NCBI GenBank assembly: GCA_019636495.1
Contig: JAHBXL010000009.1
Location: 1 to 64,000, forward strand
From: Phycisphaeraceae bacterium
GTDB taxonomy: Bacteria; Planctomycetota; Phycisphaerae; Phycisphaerales; UBA1924
Direction: 5' to 3'
DNA length: 64,000 nt
This document shows positions 53,842 through 63,071 of the stretch, one piece after another. Under the pieces are notes generated by a model that was not told where the DNA came from, searched no databases, and was given only the letters and a program-made list of their open reading frames with translations. The stretch's first letter is position 1. Each line of letters starts with the position of its first letter. Position numbers and translations under genes: made by a program.

Positions 53842-55839
53842 ATGATCCGCCGCGGCACGAGATTGGCCCCTGTCGCCGCCCGGCTCGCGGGCGCAGCGGC
53901 GGCCTGCGCCTTGTCCGCTCCCGCGCACGCGCAAGCAGAGCCGCCGCCCCCCTCAGAACCCGCTTCGGCGCAGGTACCGGCACCGGCCCCGACACACCCG
54001 GACGTGGCCGCGCTGGCCGACCCTGCCGGCGACTCCGCCCAACGAACCGCCGCGGCCTCCCGCGTGCTCGCATCATCCGATCCGCAATCGCGCCTGGCCG
54101 CCGTCGCGCTGCTCGCACCCGGCGGCATGGCCGACGCCCAGCGACTGCTCCTGGATCGTGCCGCGGAACTCTCCAACGCCCCCGCGTGGCTGGTCGGGCC
54201 GTGCCGAGGTCTCATCGAAGCACCCGGGTCGCCCGCCCAGGTGCGGCTCGCCGCGGTCAACGCGCTGGCATCGGTCCGCTCGCGGGATTCGGTTCGCGTG
54301 CTGATCGCGTTGCTCGATGCAGGCGAACGGCCAGAACTTCGCGAACCCGCCGCACGGGCGTTGCTCCGCCTGACGGGCCGCGCCGAACTGGCCACCGATG
54401 CCCGGCGCTGGCGCGAGTGGTTCGCTAGCGTCGAGTGGCTCCCCGATGCGGAGTGGCGGTCGGTCCTCGCGCACGGGCTCGCCGAGGCCGCGGACCGAGC
54501 CGCGCGCGAGCGCGACCGGTCGGTCGCCTTGCTCGTCGATGCCCTGCGAGCGAACTTTCAGGATTCCGACAAGCCGGAGCAGCGGTCGGCGATGCTCTTC
54601 CGGTTCCTGCAGCACGAAATGGCCGCGGTGCGTCGGCTGGGGCTGCAACTGGCCCGGCAGGAGGTCGCCAATGCACGATCGCTGGACGCAAACGTCGTTC
54701 GGGCAACGGAAGCCCTGCTGACCGACTCCAGTAGAGAGTTCCGACGAGCCGCGGCAGAACTCCTGGCCACACTGCCGCGGCTGGACATCGCCGATGCGGT
54801 TGCCAACGCGCTGATTCGAGAAGAGGACCCGGAAGTCGCCGCCCCGCTCCTGCGGACCGCGGCGAGGAATCCGACCCCTGCGATCACCGCCAGCGTCATG
54901 CGCTGGGTCGAAGGCCCCGAGTTGTGCCGCGGGCCCGCGCTCAACGCCGCGGCAGCGCTTTATGCCGAAGGTGACCTTTCCGATCCCGCGGCATTCATCA
55001 CACTTCGCCGCGTGCTGCGCGATGCCCCGTTGAGCGATCTGTCTCCGGGCCCAAATGGCACCCTGGCGCTCTACTACGCCCTCGGCGGCACGGCGGAACG
55101 GTCCCGCGTTCGTGCGCTCCTCGATCACGACGACCCCAACCTCCGCTTGAGCGCGGCCGACCTCCTCTCATCCGATGCCGACGCAACCGATGCGCTGATT
55201 GCCGCGGCACAGCGCGACCCGAGACTGCTGGGTGCAGTGGCCCGGGCAGTCGCCACGCACCGGCCGACGTTTGATGGCTTCGATGCCGTCCGGCAACTCC
55301 GGGCCGAGAGCGTGACGGTGCATCGCGAGGCGTTGCTCGAGGTCGCGGCACAGATGCCGCCGCAGGACCTGCTCGCCGCTGCCCTGGTCGTCGAAGACCC
55401 GGTTTTCCGCGAGGCACTGCTTTCTCGACTCACCGCCACCGACGAACTGCAGACGTTCGGCATCTGGCGCATCCGCGCCCAGACACCCAACCCCTCGGTC
55501 ATCGCCGGTCTGCTCCTGCTCTGCCGGACAAGGCTCGAACTCGGCCGCCCCGCCGCGGCCATGGAAGTCCTGACAGACCTCGAACCGGTCTGGATGCTCA
55601 TCGAGCCGGGCGAGCGCGAGCACCTCCGCACGGTCACGCTCCTGTGGCTGAACCGCATCGAGGAGGCATCGCAATGCGGAGGTTCGATCGTGGACTGGCT
55701 TGACGGGCTCGAGCGGGCCATTCATCTGCCGCACGCCCCGGCGATCGTCCGCGCCATGGAGACTCGCTTCACACCCATCAACGGCGAGGCCGCCGACAGG
55801 CTGCGCCTGCTCCGTGGCATGATTCCCGGCGGGGGCTGA
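53842..55839 (+). CDS. exported HEAT-repeat-like protein
   Basis: A 665-residue reading from ATG 53842 with a signal peptide (RLAGAAAACALSAPAHAQA). Beyond a Pro-rich linker, it is a stack of paired helices like HEAT or PBS lyase repeats: RLAAVALLAPGGMADAQRLL, VRLAAVNALASVRSRDSVRV, LREPAARALLRLTGRAE, and so on to about residue 480. The C-terminal third (IAGLLLLCRTRLELGRPAAA) is helical too. Such proteins serve as extracellular or periplasmic scaffolds. A TTG at 53833 is also possible. Convergent with the pseudokinase gene. Confidence 0.75.
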   Translation: MIRRGTRLAPVAARLAGAAAACALSAPAHAQAEPPPPSEPASAQVPAPAPTHPDVAALADPAGDSAQRTAAASRVLASSDPQSRLAAVALLAPGGMADAQRLLLDRAAELSNAPAWLVGPCRGLIEAPGSPAQVRLAAVNALASVRSRDSVRVLIALLDAGERPELREPAARALLRLTGRAELATDARRWREWFASVEWLPDAEWRSVLAHGLAEAADRAARERDRSVALLVDALRANFQDSDKPEQRSAMLFRFLQHEMAAVRRLGLQLARQEVANARSLDANVVRATEALLTDSSREFRRAAAELLATLPRLDIADAVANALIREEDPEVAAPLLRTAARNPTPAITASVMRWVEGPELCRGPALNAAAALYAEGDLSDPAAFITLRRVLRDAPLSDLSPGPNGTLALYYALGGTAERSRVRALLDHDDPNLRLSAADLLSSDADATDALIAAAQRDPRLLGAVARAVATHRPTFDGFDAVRQLRAESVTVHREALLEVAAQMPPQDLLAAALVVEDPVFREALLSRLTATDELQTFGIWRIRAQTPNPSVIAGLLLLCRTRLELGRPAAAMEVLTDLEPVWMLIEPGEREHLRTVTLLWLNRIEEASQCGGSIVDWLDGLERAIHLPHAPAIVRAMETRFTPINGEAADRLRLLRGMIPGGG

Positions 55840-55845
55840 GAACGT

Positions 55846-56649
55846 TCACTCCGCCCGAGCGGGCCGAATGAGTTCGAGCACGTTGCGAACGGCGCGGATG
55901 GGCCGGCTCTGCGTGGTCACAGTGACCGACGATGGCAGGGCGGCAAGCGCCTCATCCGCGGCGTCGAAGCCGGCGGTTGGGTCGAGCGCGCGGTCGAACC
56001 AGTCGTCCCAGGCCGGATCAAGGCGCTTGATCAGCCGCCCCGCCGGGATGACCGGCTCCTCGGCTCGAAGCCCGGTGAGCAACTGGTAGCCGATCTCCGC
56101 GACCGAGCGAATCTCGTCTCGCGCGACTTCCAGGTTCATCCCGACCTCGCCCGCAAGGGCCCGCCGGAATCCGTACAACTCGATGACAATCCGTCCGTGA
56201 CGGTCCACGAGCAGGTCGCTCAGCACGATCGCGCCATGGCACCGCTGATTCGCGTGCGCGTGGCGGACGCCCTGCAGAACCTGCGTCAACGCGGGCTCGA
56301 CTTCAAATGGGCTCAACTGCCCGCCCTTGTCGCGGAGCAAGCGTTCGATCGTGCGAATGCCGTCGACGTCTCCGGTGAACGGGGTCACGACCCACGCCGC
56401 ATCGGTCTGGTCCAGCGCGTACTGCTCGATCCGGAGCAGGTGTGATTCATCAAGGCCTGAAAGCGATTGGACGGCATTCAGGAATCGCCGCTGATCCGAA
56501 CGCCGCGACAGGACGCCGAACCGGTACGCGACATGGCTGGAGTGCTCGCCCTCGTGCAGGGCCAGGAACCGCTGCGCCAAAGCACAACGCTCCATTTCCC
56601 GTGTGAGCACATAGGGGCCGAGCGTGGGTCGATGCGTGTAGTCCGCCAT
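55846..56649 (-). CDS. protein-kinase-like pseudokinase
   Basis: A 267-residue product from ATG 56649 resembling Ser/Thr kinase domains in layout: an N-lobe with RFGVLSRRSDQRRFLNAVQS, a hinge AAWVVTPFTGDVDGIRT, and a C-lobe with HANQRCHGAIVLSDLLVDRH, GRIVIELYGFRR and AEIGYQLLTGLRAEEPV. In an active kinase the loop would carry HRD or HGDIKPxN and then DFG. Here these are CHGAIVLSD and LYG, so the catalytic Asp and the metal-binding Asp appear replaced. It is therefore probably catalytically dead. No forkhead-associated or membrane domain is attached. Confidence 0.75.
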   Translation of the reverse strand: MADYTHRPTLGPYVLTREMERCALAQRFLALHEGEHSSHVAYRFGVLSRRSDQRRFLNAVQSLSGLDESHLLRIEQYALDQTDAAWVVTPFTGDVDGIRTIERLLRDKGGQLSPFEVEPALTQVLQGVRHAHANQRCHGAIVLSDLLVDRHGRIVIELYGFRRALAGEVGMNLEVARDEIRSVAEIGYQLLTGLRAEEPVIPAGRLIKRLDPAWDDWFDRALDPTAGFDAADEALAALPSSVTVTTQSRPIRAVRNVLELIRPARAE

Positions 56650-56868
56650 GAATCCGACGCCGGCCGACCGGCCTCCTCCACCCCTCCCACCGCCACCCTG
56701 ACCCCAACCACCGCTTCACAACCAGGAAACACATCGACCCGGTCACCCAAGGGCGAGCAGTTTAGGCGATGGGACCCGGAACTACAAGCCGGACCCGTAC
56801 AGAATCCGTTTAAAGCGTTGCGTTTCGAACAAGTGCCCCTCACATCCTTGGCTGAACCCGGACGGCAT

Positions 56869-57357
56869 CTAGTCGTCCTGCCGCTCGCGAAGCCGCCGCA
56901 CCTGCTCCAGCGTCGCATCCAGTTGCTTCTTGAGCAGCCGAACCCGCAACAGAGAGCGGACGCGCGTCAGCAACTCGAGTTTGTTGACCGGCTTGGTCAG
57001 AAAATCGTCCGCCCCGCATTCTACAGCCCGCTCCACGTCCCCGACTTCGTTGAGCGCGGTGACCATGATCACCGGGATGTCCCGTGTCGAGGGCGATGCC
57101 TTGAGTTTGGAGCAGACCTGGAAACCGCTCATCCGAGGCATCATGACATCCAGCAGGATGATGTCCGGGTGCTCGCGGTCGATGGCCTCCATCGCTTCCA
57201 CACCGTCTCGGGCGGTGCGGATGGGGCAGTCGAGATCGTCGAGGTAGGCCTGCAGGAGTTCGAGATTCTGGGCGTTGTCATCGACCAGCAGCACCGCCCC
57301 GGCGACCGGCGGCGCGGCATCGACTGTCTCACCGGGCAAGGTCTTGCGATCGGCCAT
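56869..57357 (-). CDS. single-domain response regulator
   Basis: A 162-residue product from ATG 57357 (GTG 57363 also open). Receiver features are complete: acidic pair D26-D27 (LLVDDN), phospho-acceptor D70 (IILLDVMMP), switch T100 (IMVTALNE), and K122 (LTKPVNK). The C-terminal extension LKKQLDATLEQVRRLRERQD is a helical tail with no output domain. CheY-like or diguanylate-cyclase-regulator N-terminal type is possible. No histidine kinase is adjacent. Confidence 0.9.
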   Translation of the reverse strand: MADRKTLPGETVDAAPPVAGAVLLVDDNAQNLELLQAYLDDLDCPIRTARDGVEAMEAIDREHPDIILLDVMMPRMSGFQVCSKLKASPSTRDIPVIMVTALNEVGDVERAVECGADDFLTKPVNKLELLTRVRSLLRVRLLKKQLDATLEQVRRLRERQDD

Positions 57358-57518
57358 CGTCACCTCGGCCCCATGGTATCACCGCTCGGACAACCTCGCG
57401 GGCCGACACATCCCTTGGCGGTATTATCGCCCATCGCCCCCGGGCTGAAGCCCCACCGCCCGCGAGGCCGATGACTTGGGGCCGCCCACGCTTTGCCGGC
57501 AACCCGGAGGGCTTCGTC

Positions 57519-59072
57519 ATGCTTATCGGCAGCGTCCAGCGCCGCTGGATCTCGGTTGCGGCATTTGTGGGGGCGGTGGTGGTGCTCGCGGCCGGCGCGG
57601 TCGCGCAGGGCTCGCTCGAACGGCGCATCGGCGCGGCCGTTGAGAAAGCCCGCCTCGGCAAGGCCGTCGTGGGGGTGAGCATCGTCGATGCCGACACCGA
57701 GCGCGAACTGGCCACATTCTCAACCGGCGACTCGGCGGACCCCGCCCTGATCCCCGCCTCCAATCTCAAACTCCTTACCACGGGCGCGGCCCTGCTCACA
57801 CTCGGCGCCGAGTTCGAGTTCCGCACGTCCTTCGTCCTGGTGGGCGACCAACTCGTCATCGAGGGCTGCGGCGACCCGGCACTGGCCGACCCCGACCTGC
57901 TCTCCAAGATGCAGACAGGCATCGAGCAGTTCCTCGACCGTCTGGCGGACTCCATCGCCGCCGCGGCCAAGGGCCGCATCGCGCACATCGTGATCGACGA
58001 CCGGGTGTTCGACCGCGAACTGGTGCACCCGACCTGGCCCATCGACCAGTTGAATCGCGCCTATTGCGCGCCGGTGTGCGGGGTGAACTTCCATCGCAAC
58101 ATCCTGAGTGTCTTCCCATCGCCCGCATCGCGCGCTGGCGAACCGCCGAGCCTCCGCACCGAACCCGCCGCGCCGTGGATCGAGTTTGACCGGCAGCGGG
58201 CACGCACGATCCGCGAAGGCGACACCGCGGTGTGGATCGAACGCGGGAACTCCCCATGGCAGTTCCGGCTGCATGGGGCGGTGCGCACCGCCCCGACCGA
58301 CGCCGTGCGCGTGGCCGTCCGCGAACCCGCTCCCATCTTCGGCCGCTTGCTCGGCGACAGGATCGCAGCGCGCCAGCGCGGCGCGACCCCGAACGTCCGG
58401 CTCGTCGAGCAGGAAGAGCCCGTGGCCTCGACGCAGCCCGGTGCAACGGTCGCCGCGATCGTGCGGACGCCCATCTCCGTCGTGCTGGAGCGCTGCAACG
58501 TCGACTCCGACAATCTCTACGCCGAGGCATTGCTCAAACTGACCGGCCACCATGTCACCCGTCAGCCGGGCTCGTGGTCCAACGGCGCGGCCGTGGTCCG
58601 CATGATCCTCAAGGACCGCATCGGTTCGCAGCACGCAGCATCGGCCGTCATCAGCGACGGCTCGGGCCTGTCCCGTGGGAATCGAATCTCCGCACGAACA
58701 CTCGCCGCGTGGATCGCCAACGTCGCCAACGACGACCGCGTTGGCGAGTCGTACATCCGGTCCATGGCCATCGCCAAGGAAGAGGGCACACTCCGGAGGC
58801 GATTCCGCAACAAGACCCTCGCCAACGAGGTCCGCGCCAAGAGCGGGTACATCAACGGCGTGCGCTCGCTCTCGGGGCTCGTGCTGGAAACGACTCCTTC
58901 GGGAACGCTGGTCTCGGCCGGGAGCGGTCGGCGCCTGGCCTTTGCGATCCTCGTCAACGACATCCCCGCCGGCGCGGATGAGCGGGCCAAGGAACTGCAC
59001 GAAAACATCGTCGAGATTCTCGACAACTACATCAGCGAGAACCGCAAGACCGCCGCGGCGGGCGGCCGCTGA
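57519..59072 (+). CDS. dacB: D-alanyl-D-alanine carboxypeptidase/endopeptidase (PBP4-type, DacB)
   Basis: A 517-residue periplasmic S13-family peptidase acting on peptidoglycan. ATG 57519 has GGAGGG 7 bases upstream and a signal peptide (SVAAFVGAVVVLAAGAVAQG). The three active-site motifs are present: S81-N-L-K84 (IPASNLKLL), S330-D-N332 (NVDSDNLYAEALL) and K441-S-G443 (VRAKSGYINGVRSLSG). Between the first two is the long insert characteristic of class C PBP4. A planctomycete with PBP4 supports a functional peptidoglycan in this organism. Upstream ATG 57471 is less likely. Confidence 0.92.
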   Translation: MLIGSVQRRWISVAAFVGAVVVLAAGAVAQGSLERRIGAAVEKARLGKAVVGVSIVDADTERELATFSTGDSADPALIPASNLKLLTTGAALLTLGAEFEFRTSFVLVGDQLVIEGCGDPALADPDLLSKMQTGIEQFLDRLADSIAAAAKGRIAHIVIDDRVFDRELVHPTWPIDQLNRAYCAPVCGVNFHRNILSVFPSPASRAGEPPSLRTEPAAPWIEFDRQRARTIREGDTAVWIERGNSPWQFRLHGAVRTAPTDAVRVAVREPAPIFGRLLGDRIAARQRGATPNVRLVEQEEPVASTQPGATVAAIVRTPISVVLERCNVDSDNLYAEALLKLTGHHVTRQPGSWSNGAAVVRMILKDRIGSQHAASAVISDGSGLSRGNRISARTLAAWIANVANDDRVGESYIRSMAIAKEEGTLRRRFRNKTLANEVRAKSGYINGVRSLSGLVLETTPSGTLVSAGSGRRLAFAILVNDIPAGADERAKELHENIVEILDNYISENRKTAAAGGR

Positions 59073-59118
59073 TGCTCGGGCCGGTTGCCCCGGGCCGAAT
59101 CGCTGCGACAATGTGCGG

Positions 59119-60047
59119 ATGAAGCCCCTGATTGCAACGGTGTTGGCGGCGTGCCTGCTGCTGACGGGATGTGCCGCGACCACCGAACGGGTCCGAGATG
59201 CGCGAGCGGAAGCGGCCGTCGCTTCGCCGCGAACGCTCGTGATTCTGCGCGGAGGCGATGGCACGCCGGCGACGTGGGAAGACCTCATCGCGACGTGCGG
59301 CGCGGCGGAGGCAGTCCTTGTTGGCGAGATGCACGGCCAGCGGGTGGGGCAGGCCTTCCAGGCGGCGATGTTCGCCGATGTGCTCGCGGCGAGCCCGACC
59401 GCCGCGGGCGCGCTGGAGTTCTTCGAGCGCGACGAGCAGACCGCACTTGATGACTACCTCTCCGGCGTGACCGACAACGCCGCGTTCCGGCGCGCTGCCC
59501 GTCGGACCGAGAGCAACTACACCAGCGGCCACGCGGCCATGGTCGAGGCCTGCAAGGCCGCGGGGCGGCCGGTGATCGCCGCCAACGCTTCGCGCCGTTA
59601 CGTTCGGCTGGCAAGGACCGATGGGTTCGACCGCCTGCGCGAACTGGGCCCGGAGCAGAAGCGGCTGTTCGCGATCCCGGAGTTCGTGCCCGAGGGCCGT
59701 TACCGCGCCGACTTTTTCAAGGTCATGGGCGCGGAGAACCTTCTGGACCCGCCGGCGGATGCTCCGCTCTCGGAGGCGGACGCGAAGCGCCGCGACAACA
59801 TCAGCAACATGCTGCGTTCGCAGAGCGTGTGGGACTGGACGATGGCCGAATCGGTCGCCCCGTCGTGCAGATCGTCGGCCGGTTCCACGTCGATCACGAC
59901 GGCGGGCTGGTGCAGGCGCTCCGCGCCCTGCGACCCGGCACCCGCATCGTGACCATCACGAACATCGACGCATGGTCGGACACGCTGCGCGACGACGACC
60001 GCGGCATCGCGGACTTCGTTGTGTATGTCGGCGGGATGGACCAGTAG
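59119..60047 (+). pseudogene. ChaN-like iron-regulated lipoprotein with a frameshift
   Basis: ATG 59119 opens a lipoprotein signal (PLIATVLAACLLLTGCAAT, lipobox LTGC). Then comes the DUF399/ChaN pattern: AVLVGEMHGQRVGQAFQAAM and GALEFFERDEQTALDDYLSG. The frame holds to DWTMAES and then changes near 59850-59870; the continuation in the neighbouring frame is VVQIVGRFHVDHDGGLVQAL, RALRPGTRIVTITNID and ends at 60047. The phase change fits loss of one base. The reference could be a real broken gene or a sequence error. ChaN proteins bind heme in some bacteria. Confidence 0.7.
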
Positions 60048-60092
60048 GGGCGCCAACGCGCGAGTTTGGCGCGGGGCACGTCGAATGCCGGA

Positions 60093-60491
60093 TCAGTGCG
60101 GGATCTCTTTGACCGCGTTGCGGTTCCACGCCGGGATGCGCACCACGATCTCACCGGGCTTGAGGATCTCGCACTGGCAGGCCAGGCGGCTGTTCCGGCG
60201 AACATCGGGCGCCTCCTCGACGCGGTCCTCCTCGGCCTCGGTCGACTCGCTGAGCAGGTCCATGCCCTTCTCGATGTACACGTGGCACGTGGAGCACGCG
60301 CACACCCCGCCGCAGGAATGCTCGATGTTGATATCGGCGCCCAGGGCCAGTTCCAGCAGGTTGTGGCCCCGCGCGCCGTCCACCACGTGCTCGGGCTTGT
60401 CCGTCCCGGTGACGGACTGGGGGTCCTCGCAGATGTAGCGGATGGCGTTGGTCGCCTCGCCCGCGTTGACTTTGACGCCGTGGGTGTGCAT
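60093..60491 (-). CDS. [2Fe-2S] ferredoxin, adrenodoxin/Isc Fdx type
   Basis: A 132-residue product with the cluster ligands C60, C66, C69 and C105 in HSCGGVCACSTCHVYI and LACQCEIL (pattern C-x5-C-x2-C, then C about 36 residues on). It carries a 20-residue N-terminal extension (HTHGVKVNAGEATNAIRYIC) beyond the usual mature form. Such ferredoxins give electrons to the Isc cluster assembly machinery or other oxidoreductases. ATG 60491. No isc genes are adjacent. Confidence 0.9.
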   Translation of the reverse strand: MHTHGVKVNAGEATNAIRYICEDPQSVTGTDKPEHVVDGARGHNLLELALGADINIEHSCGGVCACSTCHVYIEKGMDLLSESTEAEEDRVEEAPDVRRNSRLACQCEILKPGEIVVRIPAWNRNAVKEIPH

Positions 60492-60559
60492 GGTTGCGTC
60501 ACTATATTCCCGCCGCGAGGACGGGGAACCGGACCCCGTGATCCGCTAGAATCGGCCCC

Positions 60560-61417
60560 ATGCCCGCCACTCCGGCCCCGGCCCTCGATTCCGCAGACCA
60601 CCCTACCGGTGTTGAACTCTCGGTCGTGGCGCCGGCCCACAACGAAGTAGACAACGTTGAGAACCTGGTACGCGAGGTCGGCGATGCCCTCTCGCCGGTG
60701 GGGATCGCGTTCGAGTTTGTTATCGTCGACGACGGCTCGACCGACTCCACGCGGGCGCGGGTGCTGGAACTCGCCTCGACGCGCCCCTGGCTCCGGTGTA
60801 TTGCCATGACGCGTACGCCGCCGGGCAAGGGCTGCGGGCAGTCCGCGGCGTTTTTCGCGGGGTTTCGCGCTGCGCGCGGGCGGCTGATTGCAACGCTCGA
60901 TGCCGACCTGCAGAACGATCCGGCCGACTTGCCCGCGATGCTCGCCCTGCTGCGCGAGCGCAACGCGGACATGGTGCAGGGGGACCGCTCTCACGCACGC
61001 AAGGACAACGCCGTTCGGCGAGTCGGTTCAATCGTCGGCCGCAAGTTCCGCCTATGGCTGCTGGGCGATTCGATTCGCGACACCGGATGCTCGCTGCGGG
61101 TGATGAAGCGCGAGATCGCGCTTCAACTGCCGCTGGAGTTCCGCGGCATGCACCGGTTCATTCCGGTCACCGCGCGACACCTGGGCTACAACGTGGTTGA
61201 GATGCGTGTCAACCACCGGCCGCGGCACGCCGGCGAGACCAAGTACGGCATGGGCATCGTGCAGCGTGCGCTGCCGGGATTGATCGACCTCTTTGCGGTG
61301 CGCTACATGCGCAGCCGGCGCAGGCCGACCGACAGCGCGGAGACGACGGCGGGCGGGGCGACACAGAGCGCGAGCGTGCGGGTCGCGCCGCGTGCGCGCG
61401 AAGGGGCCCATGCATGA
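60560..61417 (+). CDS. GT2 glycosyltransferase (polyprenyl-phosphate type)
   Basis: A 285-residue product: GT-A fold with VELSVVAPAHNEVDNVENLV, EFVIVDDGSTDSTRARV (D57-D58 region) and the DxD-like ATLDADLQNDPADLPA at 113-122. It then has VGRKFRLWLLGDSIRDTGCS and RHAGETKYGMGIVQRALPGL, as in dolichol- or undecaprenyl-phosphate mannosyltransferases (DPM1, ArnC, GtrB). No C-terminal transmembrane pair. Overlaps the next gene by four bases (ATGA), so the pair acts together. The sugar and lipid are not deducible. Confidence 0.9.
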   Translation: MPATPAPALDSADHPTGVELSVVAPAHNEVDNVENLVREVGDALSPVGIAFEFVIVDDGSTDSTRARVLELASTRPWLRCIAMTRTPPGKGCGQSAAFFAGFRAARGRLIATLDADLQNDPADLPAMLALLRERNADMVQGDRSHARKDNAVRRVGSIVGRKFRLWLLGDSIRDTGCSLRVMKREIALQLPLEFRGMHRFIPVTARHLGYNVVEMRVNHRPRHAGETKYGMGIVQRALPGLIDLFAVRYMRSRRRPTDSAETTAGGATQSASVRVAPRAREGAHA

Positions 61418-62049
61418 AATGGGAGCCTGTCGCGGCGATGGCCGCGCTCCTACTGCTGGGGGTGTGGGTCGTGTGGGGGCCGAGCGTCCGGCACGAGTTG
61501 CGCCCCGGCGCGATGACGACCAAGTACAACTTTGCCGGGCTTCGCGGCGAACTGGAGACCGTGCGTGACCCGTCGACGGGCGATTGCTCGTTCCGCCTGC
61601 TGCCCAGGGACGGACCCCCGGGCGAGGTCTTCGGACGCGAGAAGTTCATCGAGATGTTCGGCGCGCCGGGCTACGACCGTGTGACGGCGAACGCGGGCAA
61701 CCTGGTCTTCCGGGCCCTCAACATCACGTCGTGGGGCGGGGTCGTGTGGGTGTGCATCGGGTTCCTCGGGCAGGGCGCGTTCTTCGGCCGCATGTTCATC
61801 CAGTGGCTGGTGAGCGAGAAGGAGAAGCGCTCGGTCGTGCCCGAGGTCTTCTGGTGGCTCTCACTGGTGGGCGGCGTCACGCTGTTTGCCTATTTCGCGT
61901 GGCGGCAGGACATCGTGGGCGTGCTGGGACAGACCTCGGGCGTGGTGATCTATGCTCGCAATATCCGGCTCATCCGCAAGCGGGCCCGGCGAGATGCGCG
62001 GGACCGCGCTGCGGCGGTTCAAACCGCGGCCGCACCCGCCGCGGGATGA
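61414..62049 (+). CDS. membrane protein with lipid A biosynthesis N-terminal (LAB_N) domain
   Basis: A 211-residue product whose ATG overlaps the glycosyltransferase stop. After a hydrophobic N-terminus (PVAAMAALLLLGVWVVWGPS) and an exported loop, the LAB_N domain is visible: FLGQGAFFGRMFIQWLVSEK, SVVPEVFWWLSLVGGVTLFA and GQTSGVVIYARNIRLIRK. LAB_N proteins occur with glycosyltransferases that make sugar-phosphate lipids. The coupling to a GT2 gene supports a role as the membrane partner. The first 70 residues are not typical of LAB_N. Confidence 0.85.
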   Translation: MKWEPVAAMAALLLLGVWVVWGPSVRHELRPGAMTTKYNFAGLRGELETVRDPSTGDCSFRLLPRDGPPGEVFGREKFIEMFGAPGYDRVTANAGNLVFRALNITSWGGVVWVCIGFLGQGAFFGRMFIQWLVSEKEKRSVVPEVFWWLSLVGGVTLFAYFAWRQDIVGVLGQTSGVVIYARNIRLIRKRARRDARDRAAAVQTAAAPAAG

Positions 62050-63018
62050 TCAGTTCACCCGGTTCTCGATCTTCCCGCTGTTGCGGTAGGCCTTGACGAT
62101 TCGCACAACCTCCTCGGCGACTGCCATCTGCGCCTGGTCGGTCGAAGCGCCGACATGGTGCGTGCCATAGACGCCCGACAGCGCGGCGGTGGGCGTCGAG
62201 TAACTGCACTTGGCCTCGCCCGGCTCGTCGGCGAACACATCGAGGCCCGCGCGAATTCCCTTGCTCTGCACCGCTTCTCGCAGCGCGGCCTCATCCACAA
62301 CGCTGCCGCGCGAGGTGTTGATGAAGTATGCCCCCGGCTTCATCGCGGCGAAGAACTCGGCGTTGCACATCCGCTCCGACTCGGAGTTCGCCGCGACGTG
62401 CAGGCTGACGGCATCACACTCGGGAAGCATCTTCAGCAGGTCGGCCCGCGTGTGCCCGCCATAGCGCACGCCCAGATCCTGGGCACGGAGAGGGTTCATG
62501 TTGAGCGAGTGCGCGATGACGTGCATGTCGAAGGCCATGGCGCGCTTCTTGACCTCGCGCGCGATCGCCCCGACGCCGATCAGGCCCAGCGTCATGCCCT
62601 TCAGGCCGCGGGCTTTGGAGTAGACGCCCTTGTTCCATTGCCCCGCGCGGAGTTCGGCGACCTGGTCGGGAATGCGCCGGTCGAGACACACCAGAAGCCC
62701 CACGACCAGTTCCGCAACGGCGACCGCGTTCATGCCGGGGCAGTTACACACCGCAATACCCTTGGCGGCGGCGGCGGCGCAATCGATGCTGTCGTAGCCC
62801 GCGCCTGCGCGGATGACCAACTTGAGCGACTTGGCGTTGGCGAACGCCGCGCCGGGGACCTTCTTGCCGCGAACAACCAGCACCTGCGGATCAAGTTGTT
62901 CGATCGCCGCGCCGAGGTTCTGCGGCGTGACATCCGGGTTGCTGGTGACCTGGCAGCCGAGGCCGGTCAGGCCGTCGATGCCCTGCTTTTCGAACTTGTC
63001 GGCGATGAGCACGCGCAC
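62050..63018 (-). CDS. 2-hydroxyacid dehydrogenase, phosphoglycerate dehydrogenase type (SerA-like)
   Basis: A 322-residue NAD-dependent oxidoreductase that lacks the C-terminal ACT regulatory domain of full SerA. GTG 63018 has AAAGGAG about 8 bases upstream and starts at RVLIADKFEKQGIDGLTGLG. The nucleotide-binding fold shows LKGMTLGLIGVGAIAREVKK. The catalytic trio can be seen as Arg in NTSRGSVVDE, Glu in DVFADEPGE and His in YGTHHVGAST. It probably oxidises 3-phosphoglycerate, but other D-2-hydroxyacids are possible. Monocistronic. Confidence 0.88.
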   Translation of the reverse strand: MRVLIADKFEKQGIDGLTGLGCQVTSNPDVTPQNLGAAIEQLDPQVLVVRGKKVPGAAFANAKSLKLVIRAGAGYDSIDCAAAAAKGIAVCNCPGMNAVAVAELVVGLLVCLDRRIPDQVAELRAGQWNKGVYSKARGLKGMTLGLIGVGAIAREVKKRAMAFDMHVIAHSLNMNPLRAQDLGVRYGGHTRADLLKMLPECDAVSLHVAANSESERMCNAEFFAAMKPGAYFINTSRGSVVDEAALREAVQSKGIRAGLDVFADEPGEAKCSYSTPTAALSGVYGTHHVGASTDQAQMAVAEEVVRIVKAYRNSGKIENRVN

Positions 63019-63071
63019 GGAGAGACTCCTTTCGGGAAGTGTAGTCGGCGAGGGCCGAGACTCGCGCGGGC

